64,000 bases of DNA. It comes from Cyanophora paradoxa. Its lineage: Eukaryota; Glaucocystophyceae; Cyanophorales; Cyanophoraceae. The stretch is from positions 248,001 through 312,000 of the forward strand of contig QPMI01000054.1 of assembly GCA_004431415.1 (NCBI GenBank), written 5' to 3'. This document shows, one piece after another, positions 33,401 to 44,016 of this stretch. The first letter of the stretch is position 1, and every line of letters starts with the position of its first letter. A program made the translations under genes and the position numbers. Under the pieces are notes generated by a model that saw only the letters and a program-made list of their open reading frames with translations, did no database searches and was not told the DNA's origin.

Positions 33401-36400
33401 CAGGCGACGCTGGTGTTCCGGTACGTGGTCGGCTCGGGCGAGGCGACCCCACAGGACTCCTTCCTCGAGGCGAGCCCGCGCCCCGGGCCCGGACCCCGAG
33501 CGCCGTTCGCTTCTCGGGCCGACGAACGGCTCCCCAGGTCACGGCCTTCGTGCTGAACGGCGGCTTGATTTCCTCCCCCAACGGCCTCGACGGTCCGCTG
33601 CGCCTATCAAACTTCCCGACGCTCCACCGCCGATGCGGGCTGACGCCGCGCGCCGCGCAGCGAAATTCGACCTGCCGAGGGTGGGCTCGCCGTCGGGGCT
33701 CAGCGCCAGCCGCATCTCCGTGAACCGGTTCGAATTCACCGCCGCTCGCCGATGCGCCCGCGCGAGGCCGACGCCGGCGCCGGCGGGCGCGCGCGGCGGG
33801 GCAGGTCGTCGTCGATCGTGTCGCTGCGGGTGTTCGGGGCGGTGGGGGGCGGCGCCGACGTCTTCTCCGTCGGCGACATCGTCCGCGTGCTCGCCTCCTT
33901 CGACGACACCGTCGACGACGCCGTGCGCCTGTGCTTAAATCTAAGATTAGCTAATAATAAATTAAAGCTCTTGACCAAGCTTCAAGATCAATTCTATACG
34001 CTTTCGTCGATTTGCTCGGGCCACCTGACGTGCGCGCCGGCGTACGTATTGCCCGCGCGCAGTCGCTCGACGCCGACGGCTGCAGCCCGACGCTCGCGAC
34101 CTCCATCGGCACCTTCGCGCGCGTCCCCCGCGACACCTTCAACAAGCAGATCAGCGGTGCGGCCGCCCCCAGCCGCCGCTTTCCGAGCGCGCGCCGCGTC
34201 CGATGGCACACCCCGTCGACGTCGGCCAGGGACCGTGGCGGGCCCCTACGACATCGTCTTCGAGCGCGCCGTCTCCGAGTCGGACGGCGTCATCGACTCG
34301 ATTGCCGTCTCCAAGCCGTGCGCGCCTCCCGCTGGACACCGACTGCGTCTCCCGCCTGCTTTCCGATGGATTTCCCCTCCGCCGCGTGCGCAGGTACGAC
34401 AAGGCGATGAGCCTGGACGGCTGCCCCGCCTCCTGTGCGCCGGCCCCCGGCCCACGACCCCGCACCCGCCCCAGCCGATGGCGGCGAGGGCTGACGGCTC
34501 GGGCAGCGCGCATTCGGACGCCGGTGCAGCTGGGCAAGGCCCGCGGCTTCTACCCCCTCCTCGCCTCCTCCGACGGCCTCGCCGCGGACATCAGGGCGCG
34601 CACGCGGGCCGGCGCCCGCGGGTTCCAGCCCAGTCGCCCCCGCCCCCTCTCACGCCGGCCGCACGCAGACCGACACGGTGCCGGCGACGGTGGTCGGCGT
34701 CACCAGCAAGCTCCAGAACAACAGCACGCCCCTCGGGGTGCGCGAGCGAGCGCGGGCACTCGCGCCCGAGCCCCCCTTCCCCTCCGCGCGCCGCGCCGCG
34801 TCTCATCTGCAGCGCGGCGCGCGCGCGCGGGCAGCCCGGGGACGCGATCGACATCCTCGTCGCCTTCTCGAAGCCCGTCAAGTTCGGCCTCCTCGTGCGC
34901 CCCGCCCCGCCCCGCCCCGCCCGCCGGTCGATCCCGACGGCCACGCGCCGCCATCCTCTCAACCCCGCCTCCAGACGGACCCCATCCTCTTCAACGACTT
35001 CGAGAACAAGAACTACGACGCCCGCCGCTACGGTCGGCCCCGATCGCAGCCCCCTGCCACCGGGCCTCCAGCCCAAGGACACGCGTGCTGAGGCGAGTGC
35101 GGATGCTCGCAGGGACGCCGCGGCTGATCCTAAACGCCCCCGCGTACGCGTACTTGATGGGTTACGCCAACGCCGATGCCAAGGCGAGGCGGCCCCGCCT
35201 CGCTCGCCCACCCACCCCCGCAACGGAAAGCTGATGTTCGGCGCAGACGGCGCTCCTGTTCCGCTACATCGTCTCCGTCGGCGAAGGGTTCGTACATACC
35301 GACCCTGCCCGCCCTACCCAACCCGACGTCGATCGACGCCGCGCCGACGACGGGGCGGGGCGGGGGGTCAGGATCAACGGGCTGAACGGGACGGGCCCGG
35401 CCTTCAAGTACCTCGACGCGATGAGCTCGCTGGGCCTCGACCTCTACGGCGGCTCCATCACCACCCTCAGCAACGCGATCGACGCGCGCCGCAGACCTAC
35501 ACCCTCCCCCAAACCAGCGTCGCCGTCGCTCACGGAGGGCGCGCAGGCGAACCTGGAGCTGCCGGTGGAGCCGGCGCCCAACAGCCTCTTCGCCTCTCGC
35601 GTCTCCATCCGCAACGCCGGCAGCAAGGCCCGCCCGCGCCGCCCCGCGCCCTCGACCGGCTGTTCGTGCGGGCGCGCGAACGCTGATCACAAGCCGCCTT
35701 CTTCAGATCCCGCCCTTCGGGTTTGATCCGGACAGGCGCCCCGGTGACCAGAACATCGTGCGGCCCGGCTTGGCTTGGCTTTTATTAAACAGCCGGCACC
35801 GCCTTTCGCGACCCCGGTTCGCAGTATGGAACCAAGTCCTTCGGCGTCTCGGGCCGCCGGCGGACGCTGCTGGGGGTCGCGGCGAACCCCAACCCCACCG
35901 AAGTCCGGGTCAGCCAACAAACAGGCCCCCGGCCACACTCCGCCCGAGATCAATTTGGAGCGACGCCGACGCCGGGGGCGGGGCCTGGGCGGCGCAGGTG
36001 CTGGCGCAGTTCAACAGCGTCTTCGAAGTGGCGGAGAGGACGCAGTCCTACAAGGCCGACCTCTCCACCGTCGCCGAGTCCGCCAACGCCGCCGCAGCGA
36101 GGGCGACCGCTGACGGCCGGGCGGCGCGGGCCGCGTGCGGCAGGTGGTTCGACCCGCGCTTCGTGACGCCGACGCTGCCGAGCGTGAGCGAGAACGGGAC
36201 GGCGATCCTCTCCTCCATCTGGTGGCCCCGCCTCACCGTCATCAACCTGCGCGAGCGGCTGCAGCCCTTCGACCAGCGCGTCCTCATCTTCAACGTCCGC
36301 CCCCGCCCCGGGCCGGGTCCCCCGCCGAGCATTCCATTAATTTTCCTGTCTTTACACCTCTTCTGATGCCGGATTTGCGTTCGACCCCCCGCAGAACGGG

Positions 36401-38747
36401 ACCGTCCAGATGCACGGTGCGCGCGCGTGCGCAATCGATGTCGTTCCGCCCGCGGCCGACACCGCGCCGCGCCGCAGAGCGCTACGTGATGGCCTTCTCG
36501 GTCTCCATCGACGCCCGCAAGTTCCCCTTCGACGAGCAGAACTTCTACGTCCAGGCGCGCCCGGAGCGGCGCCCCGTTCCGGATCCGCCCCGCCCCTCCG
36601 AATCCTCAGAGTCTTCACACGCCCCGTCGCATGCGCAGATCCGCTCCCAGACCTTCGACCGCACCAAAGTCACGTGCGCGCTCAAGCCCCGCCGGGGCGC
36701 GCGCGGGGGCCAGCCTTTCCTTCAAAAATTCGCGTTCGCTGATCATGAGGGGGCGGCGCCGCGCAGCTTCAAGCCGCTGCCCCAGGACCTGATCGACATC
36801 CAGGAGAGCGTGCTCAAGAACATTAACGAGCCGGCCTTCTCGTTCTCCAAGTACTCCCAGGCTCGAAAACTGTATTATTGACGTTCATCGTTCTGGATTC
36901 TCGCGACGCGGCGGCGCAGACCATCGGGACGGTCGGTGTCGGCGCCTTTGCCAACCACGCCATGCTCACGGTGAGCGGAACCGCGCAAAATACATATAGA
37001 ACTGCTTCTCTGCGTGCTCCCGCGTGCTCTCGCGTCGATCGCGTTTCCTCGCGCCTGTTGCGTTCCGGGATCCGTCGCCGAGACGAACTTGTAGACAATA
37101 CTAATCCTGGGCCTGTTCTGAGCGGCTCCAAGTGATTTCGAAGTGATGTTCGCCCCTCGATCGGCAGGTCTCGTTCCTGGCGACGCGCATCTCGACGTAC
37201 AACACGATCAACATCATCCTCCCGCTCCTCTTCATCTGCATCTCCGTCTGCGGTGCAGCCGGCGGCCGATCCGCCGCGGCGCCCCGCGCGCCCTCGCCCT
37301 CGTGCTCACTCGAGCCCGGCTCGGCCGGCAGCGAGCTTCTCGATGCCGATCAAGAGCGACGCCCGCACGGCGACCTGCACTGGCGCCCTTGCCGCCACCC
37401 TGGCTTTCGCCTGTCCGCACCTCGCCCCGGGCCCCCCTCGAACCTTTCCTGCTCACCCGCCCCCGCACCGCAGTCGTCGTCGCCACGGTCTCGCCCCCCG
37501 TGAACTAGTGCGCCGAAAGCGAGCCCGAATTCGCGCCCGCCCCGAGCGCGAGATGCGAGCCGCCGGCGCCGCGCCGCCGCGCCAACTCGCCGCGCGCAGC
37601 ATAACGAAGATCGGGCGGCTCGTCTTCCAGGCGTACGCCTTCTCCATTGCCGGCATCCTCATACAGACCTTCCTCCGGTGCGCCCCGCCCCGCCCGCGCG
37701 CGCGGTCGGGGGACGCGGCCGGCGCTCGCGGCTGACCGCCGCGGTCGGTCTCGCCGGATGTGCGCAGGTACGTGGTGTGGGTGATCGACGAGTCGAGCCG
37801 CAAGGTCTACGACGACAAGAACGACGAGCGCGCCCGCATCTACGGTCCGCCCCGCCCCCGCCCCCGCCGGCCGCGCGCTCGGGCCCGCCTCGGGACCGGC
37901 GACCGCGTCGCCGACGGGGGCCGGGGCGCGCGGCAGACCACATCCTGGACACGGTGCTGGCTTTCAAGCGGAAGATGCGGGCGGCGGGGGAGGGCCACCT
38001 CCTCGCCAAGGTCCCCTTCGACGTCCGCCCCGCCCCCGGCCCCCGAGCGCGCGCCCCGGCGCTAGCCCCGGTCCTGACGCGGCCGAGCATGCGCAGGACC
38101 CGGCGGATTCCTCCAAGGTCGACAAACGACACTTCGATGGCTCCTTTCTGCCGTTGACCCGCCCCGCCCCGCAGGCCGCCGGGGGCGATGCCGTGCCCGT
38201 CGTGTCCGTCGCGGTGAGCGCCGCGCCCCGCGGTGCCGGGCGCCCGCTCCGCCTCGATCGGGCGCCGACGGGGCCGGCAGCCGAGCGTGGACGTGCTCTC
38301 CATCACGACGCAAGTGGAGGCGCAGGAGCGCCCGAAGCACAAGACGACGGCCGGCGTCCTCCCCAACCCCGCCCGCCTCAACGGCACCAACCCGCCCACG
38401 GCGCGCCCCCGCCCCTTCCGACATCCCGCCCGCGCCGCCGCGCGCGCGCTGACGCGGGCTCCGGGGCTGGCCGGCAGCTCCCGCTGCGGCAGTACTTCCT
38501 GCTCGACTTCTACTGGCGGAAGCTGCAGTTCATCCCCCTGGACCGCATGAAGCGGGAGCAGTACCTCGGTGCGCGACCGCGAGCCTTCGCAATCCGATGC
38601 AGCGCTAGCGGCTAGAGCTCTCTCCCCGGCCCCTCTCACTGATCATGATCCCCGGCAGACAACCTTATCGACGCGAATTTCTTCTTACGCATTCTCTTCT
38701 GGCTCACCTTCATAATTAGCACCGCCTGCTGCATCGCCTGCCCGTGA
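30457..38747 (+). CDS. Adhesin-like beta-repeat ectodomain fused to a pentameric ligand-gated ion channel
   Basis: A cell-surface receptor-channel of roughly 40 exons. ATG 30457 starts a signal peptide (LAALVLLACVGAALGQ). The first intron (30593-31056) joins in phase to SGGLAGDNRIFGRGETVHVALSFAYED. About 1,300 residues of repeats follow, with a motif seen in bacterial adhesins: GDxIDIxVxFSxPV, then PxLxLNxG, then LxFRYxV (AGDIIDIFVSFNRPVSFFLL with LVFRYVVGSGE at 32.9-33.5 kb; PGDAIDILVAFSKPVKFGLL with LLFRYIVSVGEG at 34.8-35.3 kb). From 35.99 kb a ligand-binding domain appears: VFEVAERTQSYKADL, RWFDPRF, WWPRLTVINLRERL, FPFDEQNFYVQIRSQTF. Then M1 (NTINIILPLLFICISVC, 37.2 kb), M2 (SDARTATCTGALAATLAF, 37.36 kb), M3 (FQAYAFSIAGILIQTF, 37.64 kb) and M4 (FFLRILFWLTFIISTACC) ending TGA 38745-38747. 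The Cys-loop cysteines are absent. Confidence 0.75.
31139..31156 (+). repeat. 18-nt poly(C) tract in a pLGIC-gene intron
   Basis: A pure C run just downstream of donor GTGCGCC, on the sense strand of the gene. It is one of several such tracts, all C-rich in the sense direction. Confidence 0.75.
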
Positions 38748-39420
38748 CGCGAGCTGGAATTCGATCAAATTAACGATTTCATAGTCACCGCAAGAGCTAA
38801 CGATTACTGGGGTGAACTACGGTGGGGCGAACGCTCAAACAGAAAAGAATGCAAGCGAAAAGGTTCTAGATATCGATTTAGCTATTGTTCTAGCCTAGTA
38901 GATCTCCGTCATTTATACGCGAGAACAATTATGCAATCGCAAGTCTTGACTTGGCAGTGTTGGCACAAGTTGGCAGCAGGCTTCACGAAGCTCATGATCA
39001 GCCTCAGATCAGGGATATCGCGCGAGTTTGCGTGTACTTTTTTTTTATCGCGCGAGTTTGCCAGTTAACGTTGCGTGTATACGTATACGGTATACGCACT
39101 AGTACGTATTACGTTCAAAAACGGTTACGCTACGTATACGTGTATACGTATACGGCGCACACCTCTATATATATAGCTAGACTGTGGCTAGCTATAGTCC
39201 GATCGCGAGGTTTTGGCCGCCTCGCAACTTGGCAACTTTATCAATACAATAACTACGTATATACGCCCGTACATGCATATGTAGGCTGTAGCTATAGCCT
39301 GTAGCCTGTGCACGTGGTCTTCTATGGTCTGTAGCCTCACCTAGAACCCACGCTTCTATGATCTCGGAAGGTGGGGCCGGGAATGTGTTTATACATGCTT
39401 AGAATTACTTTCTATATCAC
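38748..39420. other. Intergenic, palindrome-rich
   Basis: No gene is seen. From about 39070 to 39300 the sequence is dominated by alternating self-complementary words (GTATAC, TACGTA, TATATA, GCTAGC, GCTATAGC). Confidence 0.6.
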
Positions 39421-39816
39421 CAAAGACTCCGCCTCCGGATCCTCTTCGTGATCGCCTTGTTGTTCCCCTTACTTGTCTGCTTCCTGTGATATATCTTTCT
39501 CACTTCTGTCCTCCTTGCAATTGGTCGGTTTCGTCTATATAGCTACTTTAGATCTCGGTGCTGGTTCTAGCTCTTTCTCGTGTCTCTCTATTTCCTCTTC
39601 TTTGCCTTATAACTCTGTAGCTCGATCTCCGTCTCGGATTTTCTCGTCCGTCGTCTCTTCGAATTCTCGGACTCTCTTCCTCTGCTGTCGATTTTGGCTC
39701 TTTGTCTAGTGCTCTTGCCTTAGTTTTTCTTATTTCCGTCGTTCTCTTTGTTGTATATGCCCCCTGGGCAGGTGTTGGTGTCTAGAGGCTGTGGCCGGTA
39801 ATTCACCAAAAAAAAA
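39421..39816 (+). mobile_element. Poly(A)-tailed retroelement 3' end (LINE-like)
   Basis: A pyrimidine-rich stretch unlike its surroundings ends in CTAGAGGCTGTGGCCGG, then TAATTCACC and nine A residues at 39808-39816. The same 26-nt 3' end with an A-tail closes the SINE at 52530-52733. A shared 3' end with a poly(A) tail is the signature of a LINE and the SINE that uses its reverse transcriptase. The 5' limit at about 39421 is a guess: AAAGACT occurs there and again right after the A-run, and could be a short target-site duplication. No reverse transcriptase ORF remains. Confidence 0.55.
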
Positions 39817-40329
39817 GACTAGTACTTAGAATATAATTATAAGCCGTAAAATCTGCCAGGGATGACCCCTGCCCCCCCCTCTGTCGACGGACGTCGAATC
39901 GCACCGACATCCAAGTTTATCCAACCGCGGTGGCCATGGCTTGAGCCTCGATCGCGAGGACCGACAGTTCCGAGAACTTCCGACATACGCGTACGGTATA
40001 TCCCTAACTGAGGCTGACTCCCTGAGGGCCGCTGAGGCTGTGTTCATCAAATGCACGGCATCATTGGGTGACATTGGCAATTTGGCATGATATCGATTCG
40101 CGATATCGCGCAAACTGACACCACCAGAAACTTTTTTTTGAAAGATGCATTCATATGACTACCCATTTTTACCGGTACCTTAACTACTAGTAGTCTACTA
40201 CCGTTCACGGGTGACGCAGCTGGCCTGGCAGCGTGACAGGCAAGCTGAGGGCCTCAGGGGGCCTGAGGCAACTGAATCGTAGTACTGAGTACTTACGAAT
40301 TCGCCGAAGGCTCCTAGGAGTTCTAGCTA
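39817..40329. other. Spacer between repeats
   Basis: No gene. Unique-looking spacer with ACTAGT, TCGCGATATCGCG and similar palindromes, ending at the TA preceding the fold-back MITE. Confidence 0.5.
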
Positions 40330-40591
40330 CCGTGTGGCACTATAATACCGCGCCCACTTAATTACCGCGGTACCAAATTACCGCGCCGAGAATTTGTTAA
40401 AACGCGGTAATTTGGTACCGCGGTAATATGCTGCAGCCAATTCGCTCCATACAGTACCCCCCACAATTACCTCCCCATACAAGCCTGAAGTTTTTTAAAA
40501 CGCGGTAATTTGGTACCGCGGTATTTTGGCCACCCTCGGGCCGGAGTTTTTACCGCGGTAATTTATGCCGCGGTAATTTAGTGCCACACGG
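40330..40591. mobile_element. Fold-back MITE with TA target duplication
   Basis: The element is 262 nt long. It starts CCGTGTGGCACTA and ends with the inverse (AGTGCCACACGG minus its outer base match), an 11-nt perfect terminal repeat that extends imperfectly past 20 nt. TA flanks both ends (40328-40329 and 40592-40593), as in Tc1/mariner-type insertion. Inside, the unit CGCGGTAATTTGGTACCGCG occurs in both orientations (about 40366-40389 and 40412-40432, again at 40500-40525), able to form long hairpins. It has no coding capacity. Confidence 0.8.
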
Positions 40592-41005
40592 TATAGGATC
40601 CGAATTTCCGAAATCGGTCGACTCAGTGACTCGGAACGGTACCGGGTACCGCGCGTACGTCGAATCCCGCGCGCCCGGAGTACGTCCTGGGATTCTGGCT
40701 GGGAACTCCGGGGACCGGGGGACCGGAGTCACCGGACTCGGGAACTCCTAGGCTTTCCTAGCTATAGCGAGTCCTAGACTCCTAGCCTGACTCCTAGGCG
40801 CACGGCGCCGGCGGTCGCGCGCCGCGGCGCGCGTCCGCGACGCGTCGACGTCGTCGTCGTCGCGTACCCCGGTACCACCGGCGGACCGGCGGCGGTACGT
40901 CGTCGTCGACTCGACGTCGAGTCGATGTCCGATCGACTCAGTCCGAGTCGGACGGTCCGACCGTCGGGTCCGGCCGCCGGCGTCGCCGCCAGTGATTGAT
41001 ATACT
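40592..41005. other. Spacer, very palindrome-rich
   Basis: No gene. Dense GTCGAC, GGTACC, CGCGCG and GACTCC words, with the stretch at 40780-40990 made largely of CG-rich self-complementary pieces and CGTCGTCGTCG runs. Confidence 0.5.
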
Positions 41006-41520
41006 TTCATTGCGCAAGCTTTCACTGTGAAAGCTTTCTAGAAAGCTTTCTGAAAGCTTTCATGCCCAAAAACGCAGGTGAAAGCTTTCGAATTCAGTTT
41101 CGTTGCAACGGGGGGGTACCCTACAGCAGGCCTTCCGACGGAGTTTGAGCAAGAAAACGACGGATTTGAGCAAGCTAGAGTGCAAGTTGTGCAACAAAGC
41201 ATAATGCCACACGGGGCAAACGGTTGCATGACGTTGTGGAAGGGCGGGGGCCGCTGGGGAAGCTTAATTAAGGTGGCAGCCTCCGGATCCGGAGCTGTAC
41301 CCCCTCTTCCACTGAAACTTAGCTGAAAGGAGCTCAGGGGCACAACAGGGCCATGCGGGCTTTAAGATTGCAGTTGGAGATGACATTGGAAAGCATAGAC
41401 TTGTGTTTGGACGCTTGCTTGAAACAGAATATTTCCGGTTTGGCTGGGCAAGGTTTCCTTGTATGGGAGCAATCCTTTCAGAAAGCTTTCATGAAAGCTT
41501 TCATGAAAGCTTTCAGGGTG
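41006..41520. mobile_element. Element bounded by GAAAGCTTTC arrays
   Basis: Both ends carry clustered copies of the perfect palindrome GAAAGCTTTC, separated by CTA, TGA or ATG (about 41028-41062 and 41477-41515), in mirrored arrangement. The interior is unlike nearby spacer DNA and holds two short ORFs (41078-41326 and 41353-41616) with no recognisable motif. This looks like a non-autonomous DNA element with complex terminal repeats. No target-site duplication was found by eye. Confidence 0.45.
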
Positions 41521-44016
41521 CCGGCGGGGAGTAAACTTTCACAAACACTGGTCGCCGCGTCGGACGGTCGACTTGTCGCGATCGACGGCGGGACTCGACG
41601 CTCACATGATCACTGAGTCGACTCTCCGATCAGACTCCTGGGAGATCCGATGATCCGACTCCTGGGAGTCATGGGCTACTGAGTAGTGCTGTGCAGTATG
41701 TGCAGAGTCACTGCAGACCGTGCAGCAGCACTGCAGCTAATACTGGAGAGCTAGAAATATTTAGTGGGCTGCATATTTATAGTACTAATTATATAAACTT
41801 TTTTGAGTGATCTACTAAATATTTCATACAGGGGTACCTGGGGTAGGCCCTCTCTCCGCCTACTAAAAATTTACCAGCTGCTAAAGTGGCAGTTTTGGCG
41901 AAGTACTAATTATTTTCCTGTACTAAATTAACCAGTTCTCCAGTAGCCAGCTATGCATGCGCAGCCTGCATCATGGGAATATTAATATGATGGGATTCAC
42001 TGATGAGTCATGGCGCCGGCATGCGCATTCGAATTCATGATTCTCGAGTCTGCAGCTGCAGCCTGCAGGCTGCAGCCCCGCGGCCTGCTAGGGCGCACTG
42101 CGGCAGGCTGCAGCTGCAGGCTGCAGCAGCTGCAGTGCAGCCCCAACTTTGGCCCCCAAGGGCCAGCTCTGACAGCCGGGCGCCAGCTGCAGCTGCAGCA
42201 TGAGCACTGCGGCACTGCGGCAGGCCCATCATCACGCCGCCCATCACGCAGCCCCTGCCGCCAAATTGGGCGCCAATGCCCGACATCACGGCGACATGCG
42301 GCCGCGGCAGCTGCCCGCGCGCGCTAGCGCAATGGCTCAGCGCCTAGTCGCGTAATTTGCGGCGTTAATACGCACGGTCCGATCCGGTCCGGTCGATATA
42401 TATATATCGCGCATGTACGTATACATGCATGATGCATGATACCGCATGCGCAAAAGCCATCTAGCGGCAGCTGCAGCTTGCGTCGCCAGCTGCAAATATG
42501 TGTCTACGCCTCGCGATCGTAATTCATGATTAGGATCATCACTGTTTGCACGACGCCGGCGTCGCGATCGATATTGATGCTGGACAGGTCCCAGCAGGCC
42601 ATCGCGCTCGCCCTTGGCGAAATTCACGTGCGCACGGGCGTGCGTCTGCTCCCGCCCGCGGCCGCGAGCTTGCGCTTGCCCGGCCCTGGCCCATGGCCAG
42701 TCGAACGAAGCGACCCGTCTAGATCTGGCGGAGGCCTGAAGGGCGCGGTCTGATCGCCTTTGTCATATGCATCAGTATCGATATTTCCTCTTTAACGCGC
42801 AGGTTACCGTCCCCTCATACACGGTCGCCGCTTCAGCTGGTTCGTAGCTCGAGCTCTGCTGTAATTTCTAAATGATGCACTGCTCGTATGCGGCGCCGGC
42901 GTGTACGTCGTTTGCTTTCAATTTAGACAAGATTAAATGCATGACACGGTGATCACATATGCATGCACACACGCGTACGGGGCTCTGCGCATGCTTGCTT
43001 ATAGATACGTATACGTATATCTACGTACACGCATGCGTATACGTACACTTGCACGTGCACGTGCATGCGCAGCTGCAGTACTAGTTATGATTCATTTTAC
43101 ACACATATATATACGTATACGTCTAGATCTATGAAGACTAGATCTAGCTATAGATTTGCATGATCACGATATAGATCATGATATAGATCATGTGGATCCG
43201 GAAGCTTAAGATTGATTTCTGACGGTATCCGTCGCAGCTCATGATCATCGCAGCGTAGCAAAGAGGTTGCTGCGGCATATTAGGCCTATAGTTAGGACTG
43301 GGCCTTCGACATCCAGAGCAACGCCAGCCCTGGAGCTTCCGGATTCGGGCTGTAGTCTGCTCGATCGCGAGCTCGCCCATTTGGCCCAGGTACCGTATTA
43401 CCTTCCCCATTAAAACGTTGTATTAAATCGCATTGTCACTGAGTACCTATCCGCGTTATACTTATTCCTTTGATCATGAATTCGAAGTCCTTACAAAGTA
43501 ATACGATATTCAAATCTAACAAAAATGTTGCAACTGCAACTTGCATCTATCCATCCAGCCGCAATCTCTAGGCTAACTAAGGGAAGCACTGCGAGGGATG
43601 CCCAGGCTTAGGTGTCCCTCCTCTAGATCTGGGCTCTTAATCTTGGACGTCGACTCACGATCACGCCCGAACTTTTCCAGACACGGAGGACGCGACAGCT
43701 ACATTCAAACTCGAATTCTTCCGGACCCATGCATTTCGAAGGCACTTCAAAGCCGTTGACGTTGGTACGTGTTAAATTGGCGATCATGCCACAATCGCGA
43801 GTGCTCGAGCTCAAGGCTCAAGCTTAAGCTCGCGGAGGATAAATGACGTTTGAGATGATTTACTTTTTTAAAACGAGGACTAGAAAAGTCTAGAATTGCT
43901 TCAAGGCTTGATCGCCTGCATCGATAACCTTTTCTTAACTTCCGAAACTCGTCACTATTTTTGAGAGTCTACGATGGGGCGGACTCCACGCAGGCATTAA
44001 TTAGAAAGCTTTTTCG
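41521..44016. other. Long palindrome-rich intergenic region
   Basis: No supported gene in 2.5 kb. The sequence is crowded with self-complementary words: CTGCAG in overlapping series at 42050-42135 and 42185-42200, TATATATA near 42395, GTATAC/TACGTA near 43005-43050 and 43110-43120, and AGATCT, GATCATGATC near 43125-43195. Short ORFs come from these repeats. An exon-like ORF at 42526-42753 has no splice support. Confidence 0.6.

Noticed and set aside
39473-39709. A 78-codon ORF
   Set aside because: It lies inside the pyrimidine-rich 3' region of a retroelement and has no coding character.
40375-40530. CRISPR-like repeats
   Set aside because: The repeated CGCGGTAATTTGGTACCGCG units are inverted parts of one fold-back MITE, without regular spacers.
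42003-42327. Gln/Ala/Cys-rich ORFs on both strands
   Set aside because: They arise from overlapping CTGCAG words, which read open in all frames.
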